A stretch of 64,000 bases of DNA, taken from NCBI GenBank assembly GCA_038049695.1, contig CP142455.1, positions 24,899,501 to 24,963,500 of the forward strand, given 5' to 3'. Positions 12,291 through 24,600 of the stretch are shown here, piece by piece. A program made the translations under genes and the position numbers. This stretch comes from Cinnamomum chago (lineage: Eukaryota; Streptophyta; Magnoliopsida; Laurales; Lauraceae). The notes below the pieces were generated by a model. It had not been told where the DNA came from. It searched no databases and worked only from the letters and a program-made list of their open reading frames with translations. The number at the start of each line of letters is the position of its first letter. The first letter of the stretch is position 1.

Positions 12291-12378
12291 TTACTTAATA
12301 TAATAAGATATGGATTTAGTAGAAACCCAAATAATGTGGAACATGAATAGAACCATACAGGAAGAAAGTGACCACATC

Positions 12379-15323
12379 TCACATGATAGAGCAATTACTT
12401 GGGTTAGGTTCGTCAACGGTCTCATAATGTACAAAATATGGATGTCCATGGCATTGTGGTTGACATGTATGCTTCTCTTCCTTTTTCTCTTCCTTTTCCT
12501 CTTCCTTCTTTTCTTCTTTTTTCTCTTCTTTGGGCTTCACTTCTTCTACAATGACAAGATCTGCGTAGCCCACCTTCTTCCTCAACCTCTTGACTAAGCA
12601 AGCAGAATCGACTCCATCGCCGATGACGACAACCTGATCTTGCTCGTCGCCTTCTATGGCGACCGAAATGACACCTGCATCACAACAACATAAATTAAGT
12701 CCAATGACATGTATTTTTGTTAGGGGGACACAGCTTAAAAGTACTTGGGAATTCTCTGTGTTACTTAACTCAGGTGAGTCTTATTGAACACATGGTTCGA
12801 CTTGGTCAGACTCATTCCCACTAATGTTACTTGGTGATTTATTGAGCTGACTTGACTCGCTCCAGTTTTGGTGAGTTAAAATGATCGAGACTTTAAAACA
12901 ATGCTGGGGATAAACGTTTAAGAAATGAACTTATGTTGCCATTAGTATGGTGCTGAAGAATGCTAACCACCCCATTTATGCCATGGCGATCCCTCCTTTG
13001 CTTGATCGTAGCTCATATCAGTCACCCCCCTCTATAGAAATTAGCAGAAGTTTTGCTCAAACTAAAGTGAAGCATAGTTGGGTAGATCAGGAATATATAG
13101 GAAATTTAACTAATTATTTCTAACATATGTCATTCTTAGCAAACTTTGAGCTAATTCATATGAAGCTTTGTGTGCAAAATGAGAAGCTTTGATCCAGCAA
13201 AGGCGGATCCAATGCAGGTGAGATCAGGTACAAGTTCTCATTTGCATCTTACTAATGACAGTGACATGAGCCCAAGCCCAAATAAAGAGTGGCTACAATA
13301 TTATGACGACGGTCATGGTTTATAATCTGTGAAACCTGACTTGAAAGGCCATTACCAACTAACTCGGGCAGGTTTGACTATGTACTCTAATTGTCCTCAA
13401 CAAGACTCGACTGACTCGCTTGAGTCGGAACCCAAGAACCCGATGAACTGAGTTAATTTAGTCAACTGCCACTGATTAAAGCTAACAAAATGAGTTTTAT
13501 AACTACGCCATGATTGGCACACATTGCCAGATGAAGTCCATAGAATTGCTTTAACTATTCCATTGTAGGTCCTATGTAATGTTCCCTAAATTAATCAAAG
13601 ATCATTCCATGTCAGTTAAATAATTTAATCAATTCTTGAAGTCAAGTAATAATGTAACATTGAATCCATTGCCACATGGGAGGAAACGTGTAAGCAAGTC
13701 TCCCATGTGCTTATAGATTTACAATATGCAAGGATCCACATCCTAGCTACTTTCCTTTCAAGATTGGACATGTGGTAGGATTTGGGGGTACTAACGTTTC
13801 GGCTGTCAAATAAATGGCAATGAAATGGATAATTAAAAAATACACTTTTTTTAGCGCCCATTTTATTGCCTTGGATTTGACACATGGTGGTGTCCCATAC
13901 ACTTAGTTTTAACTGTTGGCAGACACGTAATTGATAGATCTTCGGATTGAGCATACACAGAAGCACAGCAGTTGTGTATGCAAAAAAAATAAAAAAAAAT
14001 GACTCTATTTAATTAGAGAAATAATTACAAGAAGATGACTTTTTTTTTTTTAACGGCAACGCAAAAAATATATTAAGATGAGAGAAAACTTACACCAATA
14101 AAGGAAGAAAAAGAAAAATCATATCTAGGTATGGAAGACATATACCCAAACACAAGATACAGTTATATAAGAGAAGCCTCCAAATGCCAAAATTCTAATA
14201 GCTTGTTGCTTGGCCAAAGCATCTGCGATCAAATTAGCTGAGCTCGTCACAAGATGATATTTTGATTAGGTCTAGTCTAACCCACGTGTGTGGGAGCCAC
14301 ATTTCAAAATGGCAAGCTCTAGCATCACAATCTACTATAGTTGATCGATGGGCCTCAAAATCACCATTAGAGGAGCGATATTAACTGTTAAATTAAACCA
14401 CAGCTTTGATTAATGGAGATAATCATGCTCTAAGATATCCTTCCATTCAAGGATGAACATTAAGTTGATTTTCAAGTTCAGTGTCTCTCATAGCGTTAGG
14501 TTGAGATCCAACTCCAAGGGTTCATCACTGATTTTTTCAGAATCTACTATTATTAGAGGGGGATGCGGGAGAGAGAGTGATGTTCTCCTTTCATTTAGGT
14601 TCACCCGTATGTTAAATTGTTAATTACCTTTATTCGTGCACTCATTATTAGAATTTGCTTAACCTTACCATCCAAATGCATAAAATCAAACTGTCAATAG
14701 GCAATGAAATAAAATAGAATGAGATTAGAAGTAATGACCATCTACAACTGCAGCTATCTCCATAGCCTTCGATCGGCATTTCTGACAATGCATATCCACC
14801 TTAATCACTATCTTTTGCTGCACATACAAAATTAGTGAAAAACTGAGTTCTTAAGCATGAGCCTTGATATCCTTAAATAAACTGAACTTCTCAGATGACC
14901 CATATCAAATATAACTTCCCAATCAAATGAACTAATGGCACCCAATTTACATTTGGGTTTTGTTTGTGGAGACATTTTTTAAGAAAAAAAAATGAAAATA
15001 ATTTCCTAAAGAGAACAATTTTATCCGATGATTCTTTGTTTCCACAAATTTTAATTTAAGATAAAACATTTCCATAATTTTCTTCCATAAGAAGATTCAG
15101 ACCCAAAGAGGTAGAGAAACTTTTTTCAGTCTCATGCACAATTGGCTATCGAGAGTTTTTTGCTGCACCTAACAACAAAAATGGAAAACTTGGGAAATGA
15201 AGTCTTTGTATTTGAAATTTTCATGAAAAATGAAATCACATTGGAAAAAAGATTCTGTGGAAAACTGTTGAGCATGAATATACCCTTGGAAATGCCAACT
15301 ATGTTAGAATGGTATACCTTCAT
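12379..15323 (-). CDS. HIPP1: heavy-metal-associated isoprenylated plant protein
   Basis: Three exons can be read on the minus strand. Exon 1 is 15323-15318 (ATGAAG, then GTATAC). Exon 2 is 14817-14739 (79 nt after a TGTGCAG acceptor, ending at GATG before GT). Exon 3 is 12674-12379. The product is 126 aa and starts MKQKIVIKVDMHCQKCRSKA. Residues 1-70 form an HMA fold with the metal site MHCQKC, and the block KRLRKKVGYADLVIVEEVK closes the domain. A Lys/Glu repeat linker follows (about residues 77-95). The protein ends NCSIM, a CaaX box for farnesylation that would tether it to membranes. HIPPs bind heavy metals or act as metallochaperones. The small HMA type with this MKQKIVIKV start is the group used as bait in rice Pik-1/RGA5 immune receptors and targeted by blast effectors (family knowledge). 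No breaks are seen. It is paralogous to HIPP2. Confidence 0.92.
14041..14262 (-). mobile_element. LINE 3' fragment with RNase H end, in HIPP1 intron 2
   Basis: Read on the minus strand, 14262 to about 14130 encodes SSANLIADALAKQQA. This is the typical C-terminal RNase H motif (N-x2-AD-x-LAK) of plant LINE ORF2 proteins. A short 3' UTR and an oligo(A) tail follow (T-run at 14041-14051). It is a dead-on-arrival 5'-truncated copy of a LINE family unlike LINE-A/B/C, which lack RNase H. Possible target repeats ACAAGAAGATGA and CACAAGATGATA are weak. The rest of HIPP1 intron 2 (12675-14738) holds no other gene. Confidence 0.6.
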
Positions 15324-15445
15324 CTTTGCTACAGTTTGGGCAATGAACAAACGTTGTACAATTGCACTGGCTTGCACAACCCAAGACAAAAAATGTAGCC
15401 TTCAAGAGAGAATTCGTGCGGTGGAAAGTGATGGTGGATTGGTCA

Positions 15446-15451
15446 TTTATA
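15446..15451 (-). promoter_or_regulatory. Candidate TATA box of HIPP1
   Basis: On the minus strand CTGTATAAATG lies about 123 nt upstream of the HIPP1 ATG (15323). This would give a 5' UTR of roughly 90 nt. It is the only clean TATAAA in that interval. Position and sequence fit, but no transcript supports it here. Confidence 0.45.
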
Positions 15452-15626
15452 CAGAAAAAGGAAACGAGTAGAAAGCTTTCAAGTCAACTTCCTCTGCACG
15501 CGGATTTTTACTGACCACATGCAACCTTTAAAAATGGAAGGTAAGTTTAATTAAATCATGCTAATCTACTAATCCTCTCCAAACTCATTAAAGTCAAAGT
15601 CAAGGTTCTGGCTCACATCACAACTG

Positions 15627-15747
15627 CCCTATTATAATTTACAGGTCAAATGATTAATTTGGTCATAATGGATGGAGTGAAACTGCCTATTATAATTGAC
15701 AGGTCGACTGATAAATTTTGTCATAATGGATGGAGTGAATTTATATA
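15627..15747. repeat. About 60-bp repeat, two tandem copies; a third beyond the MULE
   Basis: The unit CCTATTATAATTKACAGGTC followed by TGGTCATAATGGATGGAGTG occurs at about 15627-15686 and 15687-15747. It occurs again at about 16752-16810 on the far side of the MULE-like element. The transposon therefore seems to have landed inside a short tandem array. Confidence 0.7.
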
Positions 15748-16746
15748 GAGCTTTTTGTATATACCCCCCAAGGTTTGTAGGATTTGAAAATAGGCCCCCC
15801 GAGGTTTTACTATTTGTAAAAAGGCCCATGCGTTTTCTTTTTAATACATTCCATGTCCCTAAAATCAATATTCCTAACAAGAATGGCCATCAACCATGAG
15901 GATTTGTATTGAATTTTTTATATAAATGACAGCTTTACGCTTACATCTATTATTTTATCTCTATGTCCCAACTGTTTATCTCAATAAATCTTTCATCCAC
16001 ATGACCAAGGTTGGACTCAGGTACAATGGCCTGAGGACTGAATCCCCCACCCACGTCTGGGAAAATTCTAAAATTCCCTCCTCCCCCGAAAATTCTAAAA
16101 ATTAATATATTCTATTTACATTTGTCCCTTTCCTCCAATATTTCTTTTACATAGCGCCAAACACCACTCCGCTCACAAATTAAAAAAAATAATAATTTTT
16201 TTTTTTTACATTTGTATGTTTCTTCAAGATTTCTTTTACATCTCATACACATGAAGCATAATCATGTATTTTAAAACTTTCATCAATCCAACGGTGGGTC
16301 ATGTATGGATTGGATAAATCATAACCGGTTATAACTTATACGTACAAGTGTTGATTGTTGTCATGATAACCCCAAGGGGTACATTAACTTAGTTGGCCTA
16401 CGACCACGGTTTGCACCCAGAGGTCTTGAGTTCGAAACTGCACTACCACACTGAGGCTACAGAGGAATTTACCTGGCTTCTATATTATCTCATTAAGTGC
16501 AATTGTTAATGTTACATGCTTTAAAAAAAATTTTGAGTCCAAGCTTTTGAAATTATGAATATAAGGACAAAAGAGATGGTCAAAAGTATCATTTTGCTCT
16601 AAAAACCTAGGGTTGTTGGAATACTATTGATTTTAGGGAAACAAAAGGTAATAAAATAAAAATGCAGGGGCCTATTTGAAAAATACTAAAACTGATAAAC
16701 ATATTTACAAATCCTAGAAACCTAGGGGTGTATATACAAACAGCAC
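15748..16746. mobile_element. MULE-like element with about 130-bp inverted ends
   Basis: The left end GAGCTTTTTGTATATAC and the right end (reverse complement GTGCTGTTTGTATATAC) continue as inverted arms through AGGTTT-TAGGATTTG, TAGGCCCC and CCCTAAAATCAATA. The flanks ATTTATATA and AACTATATA agree at 7 of 9 positions, as expected of an old 9-bp duplication. There is no coding content. A SINE-like sequence lies inside it. Confidence 0.65.
16376..16530 (+). mobile_element. tRNA-derived SINE-like sequence
   Basis: TTAGTTGGCCTACGACC resembles a pol III A box. GAGTTCGAAACTG, about 40 bp downstream, resembles the B box (GGTTCGANNCC). The spacing fits a tRNA-related SINE head. An A-run follows at about 16522. 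The exact ends are not clear. Confidence 0.45.
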
Positions 16747-17707
16747 AACTATATATTATAATTGACAGGACATTGTCCTCATTAATTTGGTCATAATGGA
16801 CGGAGATGGAGAGAAACTTTCGCGTGGAAACTCCCCCACCCCATTGAATCCCATGGGTTTGCACCATTGAATCATTGGATGGAGGGTCATATTTTCTTTT
16901 TTAATATAAATATGCATTAAACTAGTGGACCAGAGATCAAGGGGCTCAAAAAAATTGTGCACGCTGAATGCTCAGAACAAAAATATTACCCAATCTATAG
17001 ATATTCTATAAACTGTAAACCTTTTGAAAAGCAAACAAAACCATATATTGGGCATCCAATCCGATTCCAAACCAACTCGGTCTTTATTGAACCCACCGGG
17101 GCTTCCTTATCGGGAACCATTTGCGGCATCGCACATGGATAGTGGGAAGTCATATGATCATGTCTCACATGCATGCACCGCGTTAGCTTGCGTGTCATAG
17201 AAAGTATATATCCTCCACAGCTTCAGATGAGGTTCTTTCTGTGATTTTCTAGTTTTCTTTAATCCCGAAGCAACATGTAAGTGAATGCACCCAATACACA
17301 GTATGAGGACCACTAAGCATTGCGTAGTACACTATGCGACTTCTTTGCACTTTTGTTTTTAATAGAGGATAGATAATGCTCAAGTTTTTCAGCCACTTAA
17401 CCATATAATGCAATGAGAGTTTAATGTTTATGGTGTAACTATATCCATCAAAACCATATGAATGCACAAACCTATAAGGCTTTGGGCGCACGAGAATTTT
17501 ATGATGCTCTTCAATAGGCTCACTTTGATCGAAAGAAGAAAAAAAGAATCTAGCAGAACAATGTAAATAACTCCTAGTTGTTTGGTTCATTTCTGTCATT
17601 AATCACTTATAAAATATATGAATAAAACATTATAAAAAGTTCAAGTGTTTTACATTGATCATTTCAAGAATGGGTCCAACTTCTATGAAAGTTAGATTTA
17701 ACTACTC

Positions 17708-17747
<40 letters not shown>

Positions 17748-17826
17748 TCACTAATTCATGATGGTGCCACTTTTATGAAAAGTCTGGATTTGGCCTCATT
17801 GAGGAGGCCCTGAAAATTTACGAGCA
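16747..17826. other. Intergenic, no gene seen
   Basis: No homology or exon structure was recognised on either strand. It begins with the third copy of the repeat described at 15627 and contains an AT microsatellite at 17711-17754. Confidence 0.5.
17711..17754. repeat. (AT)n microsatellite
   Basis: About 21 uninterrupted AT dinucleotides. Confidence 0.95.
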
Positions 17827-17834
17827 TGTCTTGG

Positions 17835-19619
17835 TAGGGGTGTACACGGATTGGATTTGTGCGGATTGAGCCAAATCCGTCACCAATCCATTACCCACGG
17901 ATTGATGTATTTTGAATCAGTCACTAATTCATGCTGTTAAAACCCGATCCGTGGAGGACCAGATCGGATTTCAATTATATATATTAAAGTAAATGAGGAG
18001 GGGGGCTGTAAGGGATGCCACCTCATCCCTAAAAAGTCTCTCCTTTTCAAACAAATATGCACAAAAAACCCACATTGTTTTAAGGTGCCACCTCACTTTG
18101 GATTACTCTTTCTCTTATAAAACCTCTCTCATAAAAGACTTTTATGAATATTTGAATTTGAGTCATATTTCTTGCCATTATCCAAATTATAAGCAAATTT
18201 TTACAGTCGGTTTGTTTTATTTTCTTAGATCTTCAATCATCAATGGGTCCCATATTAAATATGTTTTGTGGGCTCTACCGATGAATGAAATACAAATTGT
18301 TGCTCCTTTACTCTCCTATCAATCTTTTATTTTCCTAAATGGATGGATCCAGTAGTGGGCACCAGTTCGTATTAAATATATTTCAAGATTGGACTCCAGT
18401 ATTGGATGAAATTCCAATGGCCTTCTCTTAACCCATTTTTTCTAAGAGTGGGCCCCATTGATGGAGGGAGGTAAGCCTTTTGGCCGTTGTCTGGTTTCTT
18501 AATGGATGCATATCAATTAGTGGGCCCCACACATACTTATTTATGCAATGGGACCCACTCATGGATTATGCATAAGTATTAGTTTTCTGGATCAATATGT
18601 ATCCATAGTGGGCAATCAGACTGGATTGGTATCATACACAAGCTTAATTTCTTTAATAATTGTTAGGATGTAACTTGTGTGCATATGAGTTAGAACTATT
18701 AGAAACATACTATGATGACTCATATCTATATCCACGTACACTCATCCCATGCAATATATATCTTTTATGTTTTTTTTCTTCTTATACTATCATTCATCTA
18801 TGGGGCCCAACTATTCTATCACTATAAATCCAGATGTGGTGTGTGGCCCATTGAGGATGAAATCATTTGATTTTCATTTCGTTTCTTCTTATCTTCCATT
18901 TTTTCTTCTTTAGATGCAGAGCCATCAGTGGGTCCCACATATTAAAAACATCTCAAGGGTGGCCCCCACTGATGGATCAAACACGTTAAATTTTGTATCC
19001 CTTTCTTTTGGTTCTTTTTAGTAGACGTAGATCCATCCGGTTTGTTTTCTTTTTCTTATATTTTCAATCATCAATGGTATAATATATCCGTTAATGAGAT
19101 GGTCGAATGGTCAATGCTTTTAAATTAAAGGGGTCGTCGTGTTATATTAATTTACTATATTTTATATTTATTTTCATACATAGAAATTTTTTTAATAATC
19201 AAAAGATAATAAAAAAACTTATTTTATATTTAGTTTATCTTAACAATATTTCAAAAGAATTCTTAAATTTTAACATATTTTCATTCTAGGCTCGAGCCTT
19301 TGTTACTAGTCTAATGTTAAAAGAAAGATATTAAACATGTTGTAAAAAATTTCATATTTAATCCCTTAAAAAAATTCTTATTTTATATTTAGACATCTTA
19401 ACTTATATTTAGGCCTCTTAAATTTTTTTTTCATTTATATTTAATGTCAACGGACCGGATATGATTGAATCCACGGATTGAAGGTGAAATCCATCACCGA
19501 TCCGTTATTAACGGATTACAAGATTTTCAATCCGTCACTAATTCGTTTACCTTCGGATCAATTAAAAATTCAGGAATCGAATCGATTTTATGGATCAACG
19601 GATCTTTTGTACACCCCTA
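17835..19619. mobile_element. Non-autonomous hAT element
   Basis: The ends are TAGGGGTGTACACGG and, from the right, TAGGGGTGTACAAAAG. The 8-bp flanks TGTCTTGG (17827-17834) and TGTCCTAG (19620-19627) agree at 6 of 8 positions. Both subterminal regions carry many inverted copies of GGATTGA/AATCCGTCAC-type words, as hAT elements do. The interior has no transposase but repeats GTGGGCCC/GTGGGTCCC-type words with ATGGATG (18240-18980). Confidence 0.8.
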
Positions 19620-19627
19620 TGTCCTAG

Positions 19628-20153
19628 TCTCAAAACTTGAACTTTTAAAGAAATAGGAAGCTAAAAGAAATTCTAAAAATAAGACAGTATATAAATAAAA
19701 TATTTATATATGACATCCCGTGCCTGATCCAACACATGGATGCCAATTAACTTCGTTTCGTTATCTCGTCTAACAGTACGATGACGATGAAATAGGATAC
19801 ATCAGCAATTGCGTCACTTGCTGACCTTCCTCTTGGAAGAAATGTGGTCACCAAGAAGAGCTATTTACAACAAGGTCCCCTACCTTTTTAGATTATCTAA
19901 AAAAAGCTCTTATATTTTATTTTTTGTATAAATGCCTCTTTCATATGATGATAAAACAATTTACTATTAGTTGTAATGATATCACAAAGATTTCCGTTTA
20001 GCAAACTCACTAATTCATTAATTCACATTAGATGGGCTACTTGAATACAAGATGAAGAAGGGAGGTATGGCAATTGAAAGGTTTGGAAGTGGATAAAGAA
20101 AATATATAATATTAATTCCATCAAATGATGTTCGCCCTAAGTTCTAGGCCACC
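19628..20153. other. Intergenic, no gene seen
   Basis: AT-rich DNA between the hAT and the CACTA element. No recognisable coding or RNA feature. Confidence 0.5.
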
Positions 20154-20184
20154 AAACACTACAAGAAAAATCATTTTTCGCAGC

Positions 20185-20580
20185 AAATATTCCGCGACGT
20201 TTTGAAATTTTGTCACTAAATGTTGTTTTTCGCGACGAAAAATTCATTTCGTCGCCTAAAACAAAAACACAAATTATTTAACGACGATAATTTTCAATTG
20301 ACGCTAAATATTGTCGCGAAAAGTTTGGCGCCAAAAAATGGAGTTGGCGCCAGGAAGAAGTAAAAATTTTCCGACAAAATTATTTATTTGGCGACGAATT
20401 TTTTTCGTCGGTAAATCATTTACACCATATTTTATTAAAAAAAATTTCACGACAAAAATATGTCGTCGCCGAATTCCCTAAAAATAATCCACTACGAAAA
20501 TATTTCGTCGCAAAATGCATAAAATTTGGGCGCGCGATTTAGCTTCGCGGTTCATTTTTCAGAACCATGGGCGACGAAAT
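20185..20580. repeat. CACTA left subterminal repeat array
   Basis: Words such as GCGACG, TCGTCGC, CGCGACGAAA and GGCGACGAA recur roughly every 20-40 bp in both orientations. In En/Spm such arrays are the binding sites of the TnpA-type protein (family knowledge). Confidence 0.8.
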
Positions 20581-21625
20581 GAAACGACATTACACCCTTC
20601 ACGCTAAACTCGTCCATTTTTCTCACACCGGAACCAAGGCACAGCACCATCACCTCCACTCCATCACCTCCTCTCCCTCTCGACCTCGGCCCTCTCTCTC
20701 TTTCCATCTCGCAACCCCCTGCGCAGACCCATCTCAGAGGCAGCCCCCCTCTCCAGTCTCTCTGCTCTTCATCTCTCTCACGCCCGCGGACCGTCGCCCC
20801 TTCTTCCTCCACGCGCAGACCGCACCACCACCACCACCAGCGCAGAGCCCCATCATCTCTCCCTCTTCTCCCTCCACGCGCAGAACTCATCCCATTCACA
20901 GGTAAGAGCCTCTCTCCCAATTCTCTGCATCACCATCGCATCCCTCAGCACTTCCCCTGCACGCCAGCGCACCCTCTCCTCTCATAGAAATCTCCAGATC
21001 TCCAAGAAGGATATCTGTTTATATTTTATTTTATTTTTTATTCTGGGTTTTTCTTTTTGTTGTTTTTGTGGGGTTTTGTAATTATTATTTTTATTTTTTT
21101 TTGGATGAGAGATTGGATTTGGGGGGATGTTTCTGTGGGTAGGTTCTACTATTTGTGGGGTTTTGAGGAATAGGAGTTTGAGTTTTTGTGTATTAGGGAT
21201 TTGATTTTATTAGAAGATCTGAGTTGGGGTGGTGTATTTTCCGGTTGACATCGGAGAAGAAGAAGCAGAAGCCAGAGCAGTGAGCAGCGGTAAGACCTAC
21301 TTCGCTGCATTTTCCGCTCTTCGATCTTTGATCTTTGAGATCTCTCTTCCCCAAAACCCTAATCTTTGTTTGGAGCTTCCAGCAGCTTTGAGGTTTCCGA
21401 TCTGGTCGATATCGGAGAATACCTACTTCCCTGCATTTTTTTTTATCTTCGACACTTTGCTTACGTTAGGCCTAGGTCTGAGAGTTTTCTTGAGTTAATG
21501 AAATAGTAGTTTATGTATTCAACCTTCTATAACCAACTTCTTTGGGTATATGAAATTATTGTATCCATGGTGGTGGTATGCCAGCTGAGGAAGTGTTATT
21601 GAGTGATGCTTGTTCCTTTTAATAG

Positions 21626-24600
21626 GATGATACTGCTTTTGAGAAGCAGAGTGCTCTATTTGCTTTGGCAGTCTCGGATGTTGTATTGATAAACATGTAA
21701 GTTTGGTAACATTTGGATTTGGTATGGATGGAGAAGAGTGTTCTCTGGAAGTACTGATTAAAAGTAAATTATCTAGGTGGTGTCATGATATTGGTAGGGA
21801 GCAAGCAGCAAATAAGCCACTTCTAAAGACGGTTTTTCAGGTGATTCTGTTTTCAGTTCTCCTTTCAACTGAAAGTGCTGATGTGTGCAATGCTTATTTT
21901 ATACAAACCATCTTTCTATCTATCGCAGGTCATGACGCGCCTATTCAGTCCTCGCAAAACAACTTTGTTATTTGTCATTCGTGATAAAACGAAGGTTTGC
22001 ATTCTTTTGTAGTATTTTTTGTTCGAAAGAAATGTTTTTCCATTTTGGTTTTATCCCTAGTGTGTCCTTTTCCAGCAAATTTATGAATTGTTGCATCATG
22101 ACTCTTCATCAAAAGAAAATAAAATTGCTGCTCAGAGTTCATTCCTATTTAACGTTTTCCATGCAGACCCCACTTCAGCATTTAGAACCTATTCTAAGGG
22201 AAGACATTCAAAAGGGGAATTCTACATTTTGAATTCTTTTGAATGATTCTACATTTGCAGTGCTATGTGGCCTTTCTTGTATCTGCTGAGTTGTCATTAA
22301 TCATGATCACATTATTGCTGTAGATTTGGGATACAGTATCCAAACCCCAGACTCACAAGGATACTCTACTTAGTGAATATTTTAGGGTGAGCTGTCAGTT
22401 ATACATAATTGAGCCTGGTTATACATAGTTGATCACTCTTCTTTTCTTTTTTTTTTCCCTCTCTGAAGTATGTGGTTTTTTATTTTGAAGGTGGAGGTGA
22501 CAGCTTTGTCCAGTTATGAAGGACAGTTCAAGCAGGAGGTATGAGACCAAATGAAACAGCAAAAGTTTGAATATTCAAGACTTTGCTTGAGCACTAACAT
22601 GTGTTAGTTTAGCTTTGAGTAAAATGTATCATGGTGTCCTGTTTATAGTTGTGCATTTGATGCAAGCAAGCAATCTGCCAAGTAGCTAGGGTCTGGATGC
22701 ATTTTGCACCGTAACATGATTAAAGTAGTTTCTTTCTTTCTTTCTTTTTTTCATTTTTTACTTTGAGTCATATTTCATGCATTCAATGATGTCTGATTGG
22801 CATGAAACTGGGTGAGTTCAAGTTTGTGCAATTTTGAGAAGTATTGGCGAAGATATGGTCCGCTTTCTGTTATGTTATGAGTTATGATTTTAGGATATTT
22901 TATTTGTTTGGTATTTGAATGTTTGAGTTGAATGAAAACATCTCTAACTTTATGGTAAGACGAGAGAAAAGGTAAGAGTTACATAAGAAGATCAATTTGC
23001 TTTAGTTTTTCTAGCAAAAAAGTTTTGCTTTATTGTAAAAACAATTCTATGATTTATTGTATAGAGAAAGTTTGAGAAGTTAACCCACCCCAGTACATTG
23101 ATCATTCTTCAGTTTTAACTGCTCAATTCTTTCTAAAATTGTGTAATTCGAGTTTCTTGGATTCGATGAGTCAATATGCCGGGCAACGATATTGGTAATA
23201 TGGAAGATATGAGGTTCTGGAGTATATTGGGGATCACATTCAAGAAATTTGTGCTAATGGTAATAATATCATTTCTATTGATCTTAAGAAAAAGATGTTA
23301 AAGAGTTAAAGATGTGGCGATACAAGGATAGTGATGGTGGAGCACTTTGGAGGTCTTTGTTTGCCTCAGAACTTGTGATAGGAGGTGCACCAAATTTGAG
23401 AACCTTGTTTAATGAGGCAGGAGACGTTATTGATGTTTTTGTTTTGGTAAATAGGAACAACATAAAATCTATAGGGTTCACGTTGTAAGGTATGGGAGTT
23501 GGAACAAAAGATAAAGCTCTTTGGACAATTGAGAGGATTTTTGGCTGAGCTCTTTCTGTACTTTCATCTTAGAAACCAGTACAAGGTGTAACACAGGTGA
23601 TTTGTTGGGAAACTGATTCTAATAAAGGAGGTGGAACTTAAGACACCTGCTCATCCTACAATGGAGAAATCTGGAAAAGTGAGGTTGAGAAAGCAGTATA
23701 GATTGAGAAAGGAGAATGAAGGAAATTTGGAAGTTGTGTAAGCATCAAAGTTACTATCCAACCTTAAAAGCTTCCCTTCAACAAACTTTTGATGCAAGTG
23801 GTTATATTTCAGATGATAGTTATCATCATGATCGTGGTGCCCAAGGATTGACATCTATAAATCAGCTTAGGCCACACCGAAACATTGATGTAATTGGTGT
23901 TCTTCTCAGTCATGTCGGTGTGAATCAATCAATATACGTTCGATACGACCCGTCTGTTGGTTGATACACACTCCTTGAACAACCTACCCTAGTTTTGGGT
24001 TGTGAAAGTTTGGGGAAAGGCTTTTTTGACATTTCTAGCACAAGAAATTTAAAGAAATATAGGAAATCAAAGAAATGAAGAATCAAAGTTGATATGCAAA
24101 GCATTAGCTTGGGGGTTATCTTTGAGGCAAGGAAAAACAATCAAGAATAAGTGAAATATGTTGGTGTTTTGGTTTGTTTTGGATATGAATGAGTTCCAAA
24201 TCATAAGAGGAGCATGTTTTCAGCATCTGTCTTGGTTTGTGGTCTGTATTGTAGTTATATTGATTTAACTATAAAATGCATGTGGGCATGTGCATGGTGG
24301 CATGAGGGTAATATGCAAGTATATATGTAAGTTTATTTCATAGGTATCCATTGATGAAAAGTTTGCAAATGGTAGTATGAACCGTGAGTGTTGTCTTTCA
24401 TAGGTTCGACAGCTGAGGCAGCGCTTTTCCAATTCTATTGCTCCTGGAGGGCTTGCTGGTGACAGACGGGGTGTCGTTACTGCCTCGGGATTTTCTTTCA
24501 GTGCACAACAGATATGGAAAGTTATAAAAGAGAATGAAAACCTTGACCTTCCTGCTCACAAGGTGTTCAGCTTTGAATTTCACCTGCTTTGTGGCAAGCA

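Noticed and set aside
15142-15471. 109-codon plus-strand frame over HIPP1 exon 1
   Set aside because: It lies antisense to the HIPP1 5' region, with no homology seen. Coincidental frame.
20552-20920. Overlapping open frames on both strands near the CACTA left end
   Set aside because: CT-rich leader DNA gives open frames on both strands. No protein similarity recognised, so it is treated as a leader or captured untranslated DNA.
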